Counted from the stretch's first letter, positions 1 to 6,876 are shown. The stretch: 9,845 nucleotides of DNA from an uncultured Phocaeicola sp. (GCA_958434805.1 CAUBDX010000050.1:1-9845); one strand, 5' to 3'. Numbers and translations are program-made. Notes: generated by a model not told the origin, from the letters alone.

Positions 1-52
1 ATACTACCTACCTGTCAAATGTCGTCAATCATTACTTTAAATGCAACTTTAA
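1..52 (+). repeat. Inverted repeat 1, left arm (inside AraC HTH coding sequence)
   Basis: Bases 1-52 equal the reverse complement of 9755-9806 except at positions 17 and 44. The longest perfect stretch is 18-43 (26 bp). Identity falls sharply after base 52, where the two AraC cassettes diverge. Both mismatches are synonymous third-codon changes (TCA/TCG and TGC/TGT), and the reading frame is the same in both arms. The repeat may extend left of base 1, which cannot be seen. I infer it is a crossover site for DNA inversion. Confidence 0.9.
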
Positions 53-239
53 ACACTTACTGAATAAATACCGCATAGGATATGCTAAACAGTTAATATC
101 CAATGAAGTACATTCTCCAAATGAACTTTATAAACCTTGCGGTTTTTCCTCTCGAAGCGCTTTTTATGCAGCATTTAAGAAAATTATGAGAGTATCTCCT
201 TTATATTATCAAAAGTATTATAAAGACAAGCAAATATAG
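1..239 (+). CDS. AraC-family regulator, C-terminal HTH portion (5' end outside window)
   Basis: The reading frame is open from the first base to TAG at 237-239 and gives about 78 residues. It starts in the first helix-turn-helix of an AraC/XylS DNA-binding domain (TTYLSNVVNHYFKCNF) and runs through the linker helix (NKYRIGYAKQLI) into the second HTH (CGFSSRSAFYAAFKK) and a short tail. The order and spacing fit the last two-thirds of an AraC domain, so the sensory or dimerisation part and the first helices must lie left of base 1 if this gene is intact. It ends 91 bp before the 1097-aa surface lipoprotein gene on the same strand, and I see no terminator between them, so regulation of, or read-through into, that gene is plausible. 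Its first 52 bases are one arm of an inverted repeat whose partner lies at the other end of the window. Family assignment is firm; target and effector are unknown. Confidence 0.85.
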   Translation, partial: TTYLSNVVNHYFKCNFKHLLNKYRIGYAKQLISNEVHSPNELYKPCGFSSRSAFYAAFKKIMRVSPLYYQKYYKDKQI

Positions 240-297
240 CAATATTGAACTCATATACAGTTACTTAAATCTTGAAAAAAACAATAACAATTCTAGT

Positions 298-367
298 TTT
301 TTAAATTTATAAATTTAAAGTTTTTCTATTATGAACAAAAAAATTTTAAGTGCAGTCCTGTTCGGAG
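298..367 (+). repeat. Inverted repeat 2, left arm: shared leader and signal-peptide start
   Basis: Bases 298-367 match the reverse complement of 9453-9522 with mismatches only at 343 and 353. The first 45 bp (298-342) are identical. The repeat covers the 5' leader, the ATG and the first twelve codons of the 1097-aa gene. It could be a second recombination site, a conserved regulatory leader, or the trace of duplication. Confidence 0.9.
300..319. promoter_or_regulatory. Perfect 20-bp AT-only palindrome in the leader of the 1097-aa gene
   Basis: TTTAAATTTATAAATTTAAA is its own reverse complement and ends 11 bp before the start codon. It recurs identically upstream of the 870-aa gene. Its position suits an operator, a melting region or an mRNA leader structure. 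I could not identify a convincing Bacteroides -33/-7 (TTTG / TAnnTTTG) pair around it, so the exact role is unknown. Confidence 0.5.
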
Positions 368-3300
368 TTTTGATGGCTTCATCTACAGGAACGTTCGTGT
401 CTTGTAAAGACTATGATGATGACATCAAGGATTTACAAGAAGAACTGAATAAAAAGGCTTCACTTGAGGAAATGACTCAAAAACTTTCCACAATGGAAAC
501 TGCTGTGGCTGATGCAAAAAAAATAGCAGAGGAAGCAAAAGCTAAAGCAGAAGAAGCTTTGAAAAAAGCCGAAGAAGGAGGCAGTGGTAGCGGTGAGGTT
601 ACTTCGACAGACCTTGAGAACTTGAAGAAAGAACTTCAAGCACAAATTAGCAAACTTGCTTCTTTAGAAAGTGTAGACAAAAAAATCGCAGCTTTGAAAG
701 AAGAGTTAACAGGTGACTTCATTACTTCAGAAAGCTTGCAGGCTTTAAACGAGAAGGTAGATAAATTGAGTGCCGAAGTCATGCAGATTATAGGTCATCG
801 TTTGACTAGTCTTGCTTTAATTCCAACAGAACATATCAATGGTATTGCGGCTATTACTTTGACTACTCTACAGTATACTCCTCAGAGATATAAGGCAATG
901 GAGAAACATGAATCGAACCCTGGTAATCATACCAATCGTCCTGTTTTAGACCATGAACCTGTTGGTGAAGCACGCTATATTTCTACAGAAAAGAATGAAG
1001 CTTATTTCCATGTAAGTCCAAGCATGGGAGTGCGTACCGAAGATATTGAGCTGCCATCATTTGATTGTATCACATCAAAAAACACACAAAGATCTGCTGA
1101 TGTAACATCAAACAGCCCGATTGTACCGACAAGCAAGGAAATTAAGGATGGAGTATTGACTGTTACATTCAAAAAAAGTGAAGATTTCTTAGGCAAACAG
1201 ATTACTACAGACAAGGTAGGCAACACAGAAACATTCTATATGGCGTCTTTGAAAGTTCCTGTTACTGAAGCTAATTACACAGAAACAGAGAAAGCTGACA
1301 AAGAAGCAGGAAAAATTGAGGGAGTATATGTAAATTCTGAATATTCTCGTATAGAGGAAATTGTGGCTATCCCTTATTTGGCTAACTCTAAGACTGATTT
1401 TACAAAACAGATTGATGGCGAATTTGCAGATGAGATTCAGAAAGATGCAGACAACAAAGATATTTATGTTCATTATCATGATTCTATTTGTCTGTATGGC
1501 TCAACCAATAATCAGTTAGTGGATGTTGAGCAGGCATATAATGAACCGCTTGACTTAAATAAATTGGTTACTGTTTGTACTACTACTGAAGCTAACAAAC
1601 ATGCAGAACACAGAGAACTGGAAAATTATGCAGATTATGGATTAGAATTCCGTTTTGCTCTTGCTCAGGCTGAATATCTACAGGGTGACCGCAAGACTGA
1701 CGAACAGGCATTTGCTAAAATATTAAAAGGCAATATGCTGAAATCGGAAGTTTATGATGTGGATTTGGCAGATAACGAGTTCTCAAGAGCTTCTATCGGT
1801 CGCGAACCCATTGTACGTGTATCATTAATCGATACAAAGAATGGTAACGCACTGATTGCACAACGTTACATTAAAGTGCGTTGGATTGACAAAGCTGAAG
1901 AACAGACATTAAAACCGTTCAATTTCACTGAAGACATTATCAGTTGCAAGGATATGTTCCAGCAATTGTTCTCTCAGGATATGAATGAAGCTATCTACCA
2001 TCAAGTTCAATTCAATGGTGGACAAAGTATGAGTAAGACTGAGTTCCACAATGTATTCAAGACTTTAAGAGTGAAGAGTCTGATGAAAGATGGTCAAGCA
2101 ATTGATTTAAAAGAATGGACTGTTTCTACAGATGCTGTTACCAATTGGGATGAAGGTATCAAACAAGAAAAGGATGGAGCAGAAGCATTGAAGAATGACG
2201 TAGATTTGCTGTTCGGTTTCTTGGAAGACGCACAAGACAATACTTCATACAATCTGGTATGGGCTATGAACCCTGCAATTGTAGGTACCCTTAAGGATAA
2301 TGGAAATGGTAACTACTCTTCTACATTTGATATCGAAATTGAATATGTAGATGCTGTAGGTACTGTAGGTAATATCACTCAGCACTTTACTCAGGAAATA
2401 GTTGCTCCGAAACAAGAATTTGCTTATCAAGGAACATACTGGAAAAATGGTACAGGTGAAGGTATATTCAACGTAAATCCGCTTGTATTCACAACTAATA
2501 ACAATGGTTGGAATAATGGAGGAACAGGAGTTACACCTGATCATGAACATGAGTATAATGGAACTGCTTGTGCATTGAAAGATTACAGCCATATTTCCGC
2601 AGACCTTGTTAACGGATATATCTACCAACCTACAAGTGCTAAACCTGAAAATTTGGCTCAGTTTATTAAGAATATCCGTTCTTGTGCTAATGTAAGATTT
2701 GTATTTGATGAGGCTCGTTTCAATGACTATGATTATTTGGCTGGATATCATGTAAGCCAAGATGGTATTTCATTATGGAAGGGTACTGCACCTGATACAT
2801 GGAATAACTTCGACTACGTTCAGGCAGATAAGGAAACTTTAGCTGCAACTATCGAAAACAAGATGGGTGCTGAAGAGGTGTCAAATACTCAATACTTGCC
2901 ATGGGACTTCAATGAAATACTGGGTTCTGGAACGGATGAATGCGAAAGCCACGTTCGTTTACACGAATTAGACAAACTGAATGGTACACCTGCTGCTCAG
3001 GCATTGGTTGGTAAATCTGTTCCTGTAAACTTGGTTGTTGAATACAATGAGTTTAATGTAATTCCTGTTCAGAAATTTGAAGTATTCTTCATTGATCCTT
3101 TGACTATTGACGGTAGCATCAACGGTAACTTTGTTGATGCAGAAATCGATGGTAGCTTCTTGAATGTAGCAAACGGATTCAACTTTACAGACTGGAATGG
3201 AAATAAAGTTGCAGCTCAAGACCTTACGGAAGTTAAGGACGGTGAATATGCACATGAATTGTATGACTTCTACGGTGTTCACAATGTTAAGTTCTTAACA

Positions 3301-3624
3301 GATAAAGTAACTACCAGCTTGTCATATGATGCAGCAACTAACACTTACAAACATACCGAAGGTGTGAAAGACGGTAAGTTGCCAACCAAGGCATCACTGA
3401 AACAGATGGAAGCTACTGAAAATGGTGGTGTGGTTGATAAAGCAAATGCTCAAGAGGTAGTTTCAGATCCTACCCACTTGGCATACTTCAACAATGAAGG
3501 TACTCCGGTTAATGTTGATTATAAGATGTATATCTCTGTTGAAGTTGCTCATAAATGGGGTGTCTTGAAGAAAGAAGCTCTCGAAGTGAATGTTCACAAG
3601 GCAGACGGTACTCCCAATAACTAA
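331..3624 (+). CDS. Large S-layer-like surface lipoprotein, 1097 aa
   Basis: The ATG at 331 begins a lipoprotein signal ending in FVSC, with Cys25 as the lipidation site. CKDYDDD follows; acidic residues just after the cysteine are the Bacteroidetes signal for export to the cell surface. Residues about 30-150 are a heptad-like coiled coil broken by a GGSGSG linker near residues 85-90. A segment starting HRLTSLALIP (about residue 155) follows, then about 900 residues with many short hydrophobic and aromatic strands and no recognisable catalytic motif. The signal, KDYDDDI start, coiled coil and overall size recall the phase-variable S-layer-like proteins of Bacteroides (BT1927 type); I make that match from memory, so it is probable rather than certain. 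It follows an AraC cassette and is closed by a strong hairpin terminator. Composition is AT-rich. Likely role: major surface coat or fibrous layer. Confidence 0.8.
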   Translation: MNKKILSAVLFGVLMASSTGTFVSCKDYDDDIKDLQEELNKKASLEEMTQKLSTMETAVADAKKIAEEAKAKAEEALKKAEEGGSGSGEVTSTDLENLKKELQAQISKLASLESVDKKIAALKEELTGDFITSESLQALNEKVDKLSAEVMQIIGHRLTSLALIPTEHINGIAAITLTTLQYTPQRYKAMEKHESNPGNHTNRPVLDHEPVGEARYISTEKNEAYFHVSPSMGVRTEDIELPSFDCITSKNTQRSADVTSNSPIVPTSKEIKDGVLTVTFKKSEDFLGKQITTDKVGNTETFYMASLKVPVTEANYTETEKADKEAGKIEGVYVNSEYSRIEEIVAIPYLANSKTDFTKQIDGEFADEIQKDADNKDIYVHYHDSICLYGSTNNQLVDVEQAYNEPLDLNKLVTVCTTTEANKHAEHRELENYADYGLEFRFALAQAEYLQGDRKTDEQAFAKILKGNMLKSEVYDVDLADNEFSRASIGREPIVRVSLIDTKNGNALIAQRYIKVRWIDKAEEQTLKPFNFTEDIISCKDMFQQLFSQDMNEAIYHQVQFNGGQSMSKTEFHNVFKTLRVKSLMKDGQAIDLKEWTVSTDAVTNWDEGIKQEKDGAEALKNDVDLLFGFLEDAQDNTSYNLVWAMNPAIVGTLKDNGNGNYSSTFDIEIEYVDAVGTVGNITQHFTQEIVAPKQEFAYQGTYWKNGTGEGIFNVNPLVFTTNNNGWNNGGTGVTPDHEHEYNGTACALKDYSHISADLVNGYIYQPTSAKPENLAQFIKNIRSCANVRFVFDEARFNDYDYLAGYHVSQDGISLWKGTAPDTWNNFDYVQADKETLAATIENKMGAEEVSNTQYLPWDFNEILGSGTDECESHVRLHELDKLNGTPAAQALVGKSVPVNLVVEYNEFNVIPVQKFEVFFIDPLTIDGSINGNFVDAEIDGSFLNVANGFNFTDWNGNKVAAQDLTEVKDGEYAHELYDFYGVHNVKFLTDKVTTSLSYDAATNTYKHTEGVKDGKLPTKASLKQMEATENGGVVDKANAQEVVSDPTHLAYFNNEGTPVNVDYKMYISVEVAHKWGVLKKEALEVNVHKADGTPNN

Positions 3625-3643
3625 TATTTAGGACTATAATATG

Positions 3644-3679
3644 AAAAGGACGCTTTTTAAAAGGAGCGTCCTTTTTTTT
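3644..3679 (+). terminator. Rho-independent terminator after the 1097-aa gene
   Basis: An 11-bp perfect stem (AAAAGGACGCT / AGCGTCCTTTT, 3644-3654 with 3665-3675) with a 10-base loop runs into a run of eight Ts ending at 3679. It lies 20 bp after the stop codon. The next gene starts only 23 bp beyond it. Confidence 0.9.
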
Positions 3680-3702
3680 ACGAAATCAAAATAAAAATAA
3701 AC

Positions 3703-4041
3703 ATGAAGTTATTTACTTATACGCTGATTCTTCTTTACTTTTATATATTTTCCTCATGCAAAGGAGATAGCAGTAATTCTGCTCCCTTTGATGGTGTGTT
3801 TGTTACGGAATCAGGGATAAAATTTGAGTTAAAAGAAGATTCAACCACACTTATCCTATTTGACGATACCTTAAATTATGAAGGTGTATGGTCTATACAT
3901 CATACTAATGAGTCAGAGTATGCCAATATAGAATTTGCCGGCAAACCGGACTATTATTATTTAAAAGATAAGAAAATCTATCGTAGCAAGAGAGAGATGG
4001 AAAGTGACTGGATGGGAACAAAAATACAATATCTCAATTGA
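3703..4041 (+). CDS. Small hypothetical lipoprotein, 112 aa
   Basis: I do not recognise the family. The N-terminus is a hydrophobic signal of about 16 residues ending FSSC, with Cys19 the likely lipidation site. The mature part of about 94 residues begins with a polar Ser/Asn stretch, then reads as alternating beta-strand-like segments (FDGVFV, IKFELKED, TLILFDD, YEGVWSI, YYYLKDKKIYRS). This resembles the small beta-sandwich lipoproteins common in Bacteroidales, though no specific domain can be named. There is no KDE-type acidic signal directly after the cysteine (CKGDSSN), so surface export is less clear than for the large lipoproteins. It starts just 23 bp after a strong terminator, leaving almost no room for its own promoter, so it may depend on read-through from the 1097-aa gene. 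It converges with the OmpA-like gene on the other strand. Confidence 0.7.
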   Translation: MKLFTYTLILLYFYIFSSCKGDSSNSAPFDGVFVTESGIKFELKEDSTTLILFDDTLNYEGVWSIHHTNESEYANIEFAGKPDYYYLKDKKIYRSKREMESDWMGTKIQYLN

Positions 4042-4091
4042 TATTTATAACATTGATGCTATTAAGAAACTTTATTTTATATCATAAATAT

Positions 4092-4127
4092 AGAAGGGCG
4101 GTCTTCAATTGAGAAAACTACCCTTCT
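4092..4127. terminator. Bidirectional terminator between the convergent arms
   Basis: AGAAGGG (4092-4098) pairs with CCCTTCT (4121-4127). Inner partial pairing is possible, and a further near-palindrome (CTTCAATTGAG) sits in the loop. T-rich sequence follows on the plus strand (CTTTTC) and an AT-rich tail on the minus strand. It lies between the stop of the 112-aa lipoprotein gene and the stop of the OmpA-like gene, so it can end transcripts from both sides. Confidence 0.7.
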
Positions 4128-4157
4128 TTTCACCAAAATATTATAAAAGCGGCTCTC

Positions 4158-5219
4158 TTATTCCGCAATCATAATCACTACACGGTTCCAGTCATTTGTT
4201 GTGAAAGGCTGCACCTCGGAACCCTTGCTGTCCACACTCAGTCGGTCTGCACTGATGCCGTACCTGTTAATCAGTTCGTCGGCCACCATGCGTGCACGTT
4301 TTTTGGCAAGCTCGGCATTGACCTTTGCACTTCCCGTTCCCTTGTCGGCATAACCGGTGATGGTCGCCTTTGAGCGGGGATACTGCTTCATATAGTCCGC
4401 AATGGCCAGGATGTTGACCTGCTGGTCCTCGGCGATGTCCGTCTTTGCCAGCCCGAAGGAAACGTGGCTTTTGATGCCCGGCACGCTCTTTTCCACCTCG
4501 GGACACGGAACCGGTTCGGGACACTTATGGCTGTCGATTGCGCCCTGCAGCTCGTTGATCCTGTCATTGAGCGACTTCACGTATGACTCGCTGTAACGTT
4601 CGTTCCTGTACGCTACCGGCTTGCAGTCGGGACATTTCAGGTTGAATCCCGTACCGAACTTGTAGGTGATGCCCACCAGCACGTTGTAATAGGAATCGAA
4701 GCTGTGGTCGTCCCGGCGGTTCCAGCGGTCGGAAACACCGTTTGCCAGGGCTTCAACATTGAAATCGAAGGCTTTGTTCAGGCGGAAGCTTGCCTGGAGG
4801 CCCAGCCTTGCCATGAAGCTGCTCGCCCCCTCGTCAAAGGTCTGGTTGTAACCGACCCCCGCGATAAGGCGTGCATTGAAGAAACGTTCGGGGTTGCTTC
4901 CGCAGAACAGGCTGCTCATGTTGAACAGGCCGTCCACGGTGGCCGCACCATAGTAGAACCCCTCGGCGGGCCTGCTGCCGCTTCCGGCCCTTCCCCTCCA
5001 GCCGCTGACAGCCAGACGGGCACCCACATAAGGATTGAAGTACTTGCCGGCAGCAATCTGTCCTGCCGGAGAAATCAGTTTGCCGATACCCGTGCCGTCC
5101 AGCGAATAGGAGGCACCAAGCTGGCCCTGGAGGAACCAGTTGTCATCCGTACTCTGAGCGTTGGCGCTCATACCGGCACCCGCCAGTAATAAAGCTGCAA
5201 TAATCACCTTTACTTTCAT
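4158..5219 (-). CDS. OmpA-family outer membrane protein with peptidoglycan-binding domain, 353 aa
   Basis: The protein has a signal peptide (MKVKVIIAALLLAG...ANA, cleavage before Gln22), then a transmembrane beta-barrel of about 180 residues rich in alternating strands (NWFLQGQLGASYSL, YYNVLVGITYKFG). Next come a periplasmic linker with two cysteine clusters (CPDC and CPEPVPCPE) and a C-terminal OmpA domain from about residue 252 (HVSFGLAKTDI...). The OmpA domain has TGYAD and LAKKRARMV, placing the peptidoglycan-contacting pair at Asp292 and Arg308. Such proteins tie the outer membrane to the cell wall. I chose ATG at 5219; an in-frame GTG at 5225 overlaps the upstream stop codon and would add only two residues (355 aa). 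The stop of the DUF4369 gene and this start are within 8 bp, so the two genes are co-translated. GC content is high (38 of 60 bases at 4981-5040), unlike the flanking lipoprotein genes. Confidence 0.9.
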   Translation of the reverse strand: MKVKVIIAALLLAGAGMSANAQSTDDNWFLQGQLGASYSLDGTGIGKLISPAGQIAAGKYFNPYVGARLAVSGWRGRAGSGSRPAEGFYYGAATVDGLFNMSSLFCGSNPERFFNARLIAGVGYNQTFDEGASSFMARLGLQASFRLNKAFDFNVEALANGVSDRWNRRDDHSFDSYYNVLVGITYKFGTGFNLKCPDCKPVAYRNERYSESYVKSLNDRINELQGAIDSHKCPEPVPCPEVEKSVPGIKSHVSFGLAKTDIAEDQQVNILAIADYMKQYPRSKATITGYADKGTGSAKVNAELAKKRARMVADELINRYGISADRLSVDSKGSEVQPFTTNDWNRVVIMIAE

Positions 5220-5224
5220 AGTCA

Positions 5225-5863
5225 CTACTGTTTTAATTGGTTATTTGTTTCATCCAGCCGCTTGCGGAACCATTCACCCGCCCGCTCTGCGATATGTGCT
5301 TTCTGTTCGGGGGACAGACGCGAGCCGTAGCTGCGGAAGATATAGACTCCCACTTCGTTGTCCTTGTTCTGGAGAATGGAGGATTCCAGCAAAACGGAGA
5401 AATCCTTTTTGATTTTCCCGTGGCTTTCCCCTTTCCCGGCCATCTCGTCACCGAACCGGTCGACAGCCAGCAGGAAGTCCTGCAGCCTGTCGTTCAAATC
5501 CGTCCCCGAGGTGAGGACCAGCTCTCCCAGGACCACTTTTACAACTCCCTTTTCAGTCACCACGGGAAGCGTAACGGGGAACAGGTCATCGGAGGAGGCC
5601 TTCAGCACCAATAGGGACACTTCAGGTGAGGTTTCCCCCAAGGTAAAGCGGAAAGTGCCGTTCTTCACGATGGTACTGTCATACGTTTCCGGAGTCAGTG
5701 CGTGGCGCAGGTAAACCTGCTTCCCCTCGTAGCTTTTGTCCTTTACCGTCCCTTCTATGGTGCATCCTTTGGGAACAGAAGTACACGCACATAATGTCAG
5801 AACGAGCATCAGCAGGACACCTGCCTGTGGCAGAAAACATGTTCTTTTTCTCATCTTTCTCAT
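5225..5863 (-). CDS. DUF4369-type lipoprotein, 212 aa
   Basis: A basic N-terminus (MRKMRKR) precedes a hydrophobic stretch ending LCAC, making Cys27 the likely lipidated residue. Residues about 34-120 (CTIEGTVKD...GKQVYLRH...YDSTIVKNGTFRFTLGE) fit the DUF4369 beta domain. In Bacteroidales this domain usually precedes a thioredoxin/TlpA module; here there is no thioredoxin fold and no CxxC redox motif, so it stands alone. The C-terminal 90 residues are mostly helical and charged (LQDFLLAVDRF, AHIAERAGEWFRKRL). The stop codon overlaps the region of the OmpA-like gene start, so the pair forms a tight operon. Upstream, a terminator-like hairpin ends about 4 bp before the start codon, leaving little space for a separate promoter. 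Met4 is an alternative start. Function unknown; probably a periplasm-facing or outer-membrane lipoprotein that works with the OmpA partner. Confidence 0.8.
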   Translation of the reverse strand: MRKMRKRTCFLPQAGVLLMLVLTLCACTSVPKGCTIEGTVKDKSYEGKQVYLRHALTPETYDSTIVKNGTFRFTLGETSPEVSLLVLKASSDDLFPVTLPVVTEKGVVKVVLGELVLTSGTDLNDRLQDFLLAVDRFGDEMAGKGESHGKIKKDFSVLLESSILQNKDNEVGVYIFRSYGSRLSPEQKAHIAERAGEWFRKRLDETNNQLKQ

Positions 5864-5866
5864 TTG

Positions 5867-5908
5867 AAAAAAGCCGTCCGGCTAAATCGCTTTAGCGGAA
5901 CGGCCTTT
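5867..5908 (-). terminator. Terminator or attenuator hairpin between barrel and DUF4369 genes
   Basis: Arms 5873-5886 and 5891-5904 pair over 14 positions with two mismatches around a 4-base TCGC loop. On the minus strand the stem is followed by a run of six Ts. It lies downstream of the 305-aa barrel gene and immediately upstream of the DUF4369 start. As the operon seems to continue, it may act as partial termination that lowers expression of the two distal genes. Confidence 0.8.
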
Positions 5909-5935
5909 TGTTATTTACTACGTAAACGGGTTACG

Positions 5936-6853
5936 TCAGAATCTGATACCGAGCTTCAGCACCGGCATATCAAAAATCTTGATATTATGGTGTGAGGCGT
6001 TGTACTTGTCAAAACCTTTGGGGCACAGCTGGATGACATCGTAACGGTAGGCCAGGGGTTGGAACTGGAATCCCAGCACCAGGCCCGGGGCCAGGCTGTA
6101 TTCGATACCGGCTACACCGGCAGCCTTGATGCCGAACATCTGACCGGCACGGCTGCCCGAGAGATAGACCTGGGTAGGAAGACCGCCGAGTTCGTCGGGG
6201 TCAACCGGTTTTCCGGTTTCTTTATCGGTTTCTACCATATCTTCATCATAATAATTATCGCCTGTATAAGGTTCTGTAGTCTCGATACGTGCCATCTGGA
6301 AGCCTAAAGAGCCACCCAGATAGGGATGGATGCGAGGATTGCTCACTTTGAAATAGCGGTTAGTTCCCACGCCAACGTACCAGTTGTTGGTCATCCGTGC
6401 ACTAATGTAATCTTGTGCCGGGATAATCATGTCGGGTACTTCCGTAGAGTTGCCTTCCACATAGTCTTTCTTGGGAGTCAGGTTGATATTCATGCTGAAC
6501 TGGAAGTTGATATCCCAGCAGTCAGACAGGAAATATTTGCCTTCAATACCCAGAATGTTGGTCAGACTATTGTTATTCAAACCGTCAATGTTCAGGTATC
6601 TGTTTAAGTCCCCCTGTGATGCCTCACCTTTGTCGGGCAGTCCGACCGAACCGCCGGTATTGGTGAAGGCAGGGAGCAGGTAGGAGGTTTTTTCATTGTA
6701 GAAATTGTTACCTCCGCCCAGCAGGACAGATACTTGCCACTGGCCTTTCTTGGGAGCAAACAACACGCCATCACTCTCACTGCCTACAGTCTGCGCCAGT
6801 AAAGGCGCAGAGAGGATAGTGAGCATCAGTAATGTGCATAGTTTCTTGATCAT
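5936..6853 (-). CDS. Outer-membrane beta-barrel protein, 305 aa
   Basis: A signal peptide (MIKKLCTLLMLTILSAPLLA, cleavage before Gln21) is followed by about 280 residues with alternating hydrophobic/polar strands, glycine-rich turns and aromatic girdle residues: WQVSVLLGGGNNFY, WDINFQFSMNINL, IHPYLGGSLGFQMA, LVLGFQFQPLAYRYD. The protein ends LKLGIRF; a terminal aromatic residue after a strand is the usual outer-membrane barrel signature. Acidic loops (around DNYYDEDMVETDKETG) are probably exposed. It starts 23 bp after the stop of the 870-aa lipoprotein gene, so they are very likely one transcript, and it may anchor or help export that lipoprotein. That partnership is inferred from position only. 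GC content is about 60% in a line I counted, against about 42% for the gene in front, so the two were probably not always together. No enzymatic motif seen; exact family not recognised. Confidence 0.8.
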   Translation of the reverse strand: MIKKLCTLLMLTILSAPLLAQTVGSESDGVLFAPKKGQWQVSVLLGGGNNFYNEKTSYLLPAFTNTGGSVGLPDKGEASQGDLNRYLNIDGLNNNSLTNILGIEGKYFLSDCWDINFQFSMNINLTPKKDYVEGNSTEVPDMIIPAQDYISARMTNNWYVGVGTNRYFKVSNPRIHPYLGGSLGFQMARIETTEPYTGDNYYDEDMVETDKETGKPVDPDELGGLPTQVYLSGSRAGQMFGIKAAGVAGIEYSLAPGLVLGFQFQPLAYRYDVIQLCPKGFDKYNASHHNIKIFDMPVLKLGIRF

Positions 6854-6876
6854 CGTATAATTACGTTTTTACTTAA

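Noticed and set aside
240..330. Classical Bacteroides -33/-7 promoter upstream of the 1097-aa gene
   Set aside because: No TTTG and TAnnTTTG pair with suitable spacing was found; only loose AT-rich matches such as TAAATTTA inside the palindrome, which are not enough to call a promoter.
2245..2760. 171-aa open frame on the minus strand inside the 1097-aa gene
   Set aside because: It is fully antisense to a convincing lipoprotein gene and rich in Ile, Ser and Cys as expected from reversed codons; no recognisable motif.
4704..5189. 161-aa open frame on the plus strand opposite the OmpA-like gene
   Set aside because: It is the antisense of a well-supported OmpA-family gene in a high-GC stretch, where stop codons are rare by chance; the translation has no signal, domain or start context.
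5237..5714. Plus-strand frames of 118-125 aa opposite the DUF4369 gene
   Set aside because: They are antisense shadows; the minus strand has a lipobox, a DUF4369 pattern and tight coupling to the next gene.
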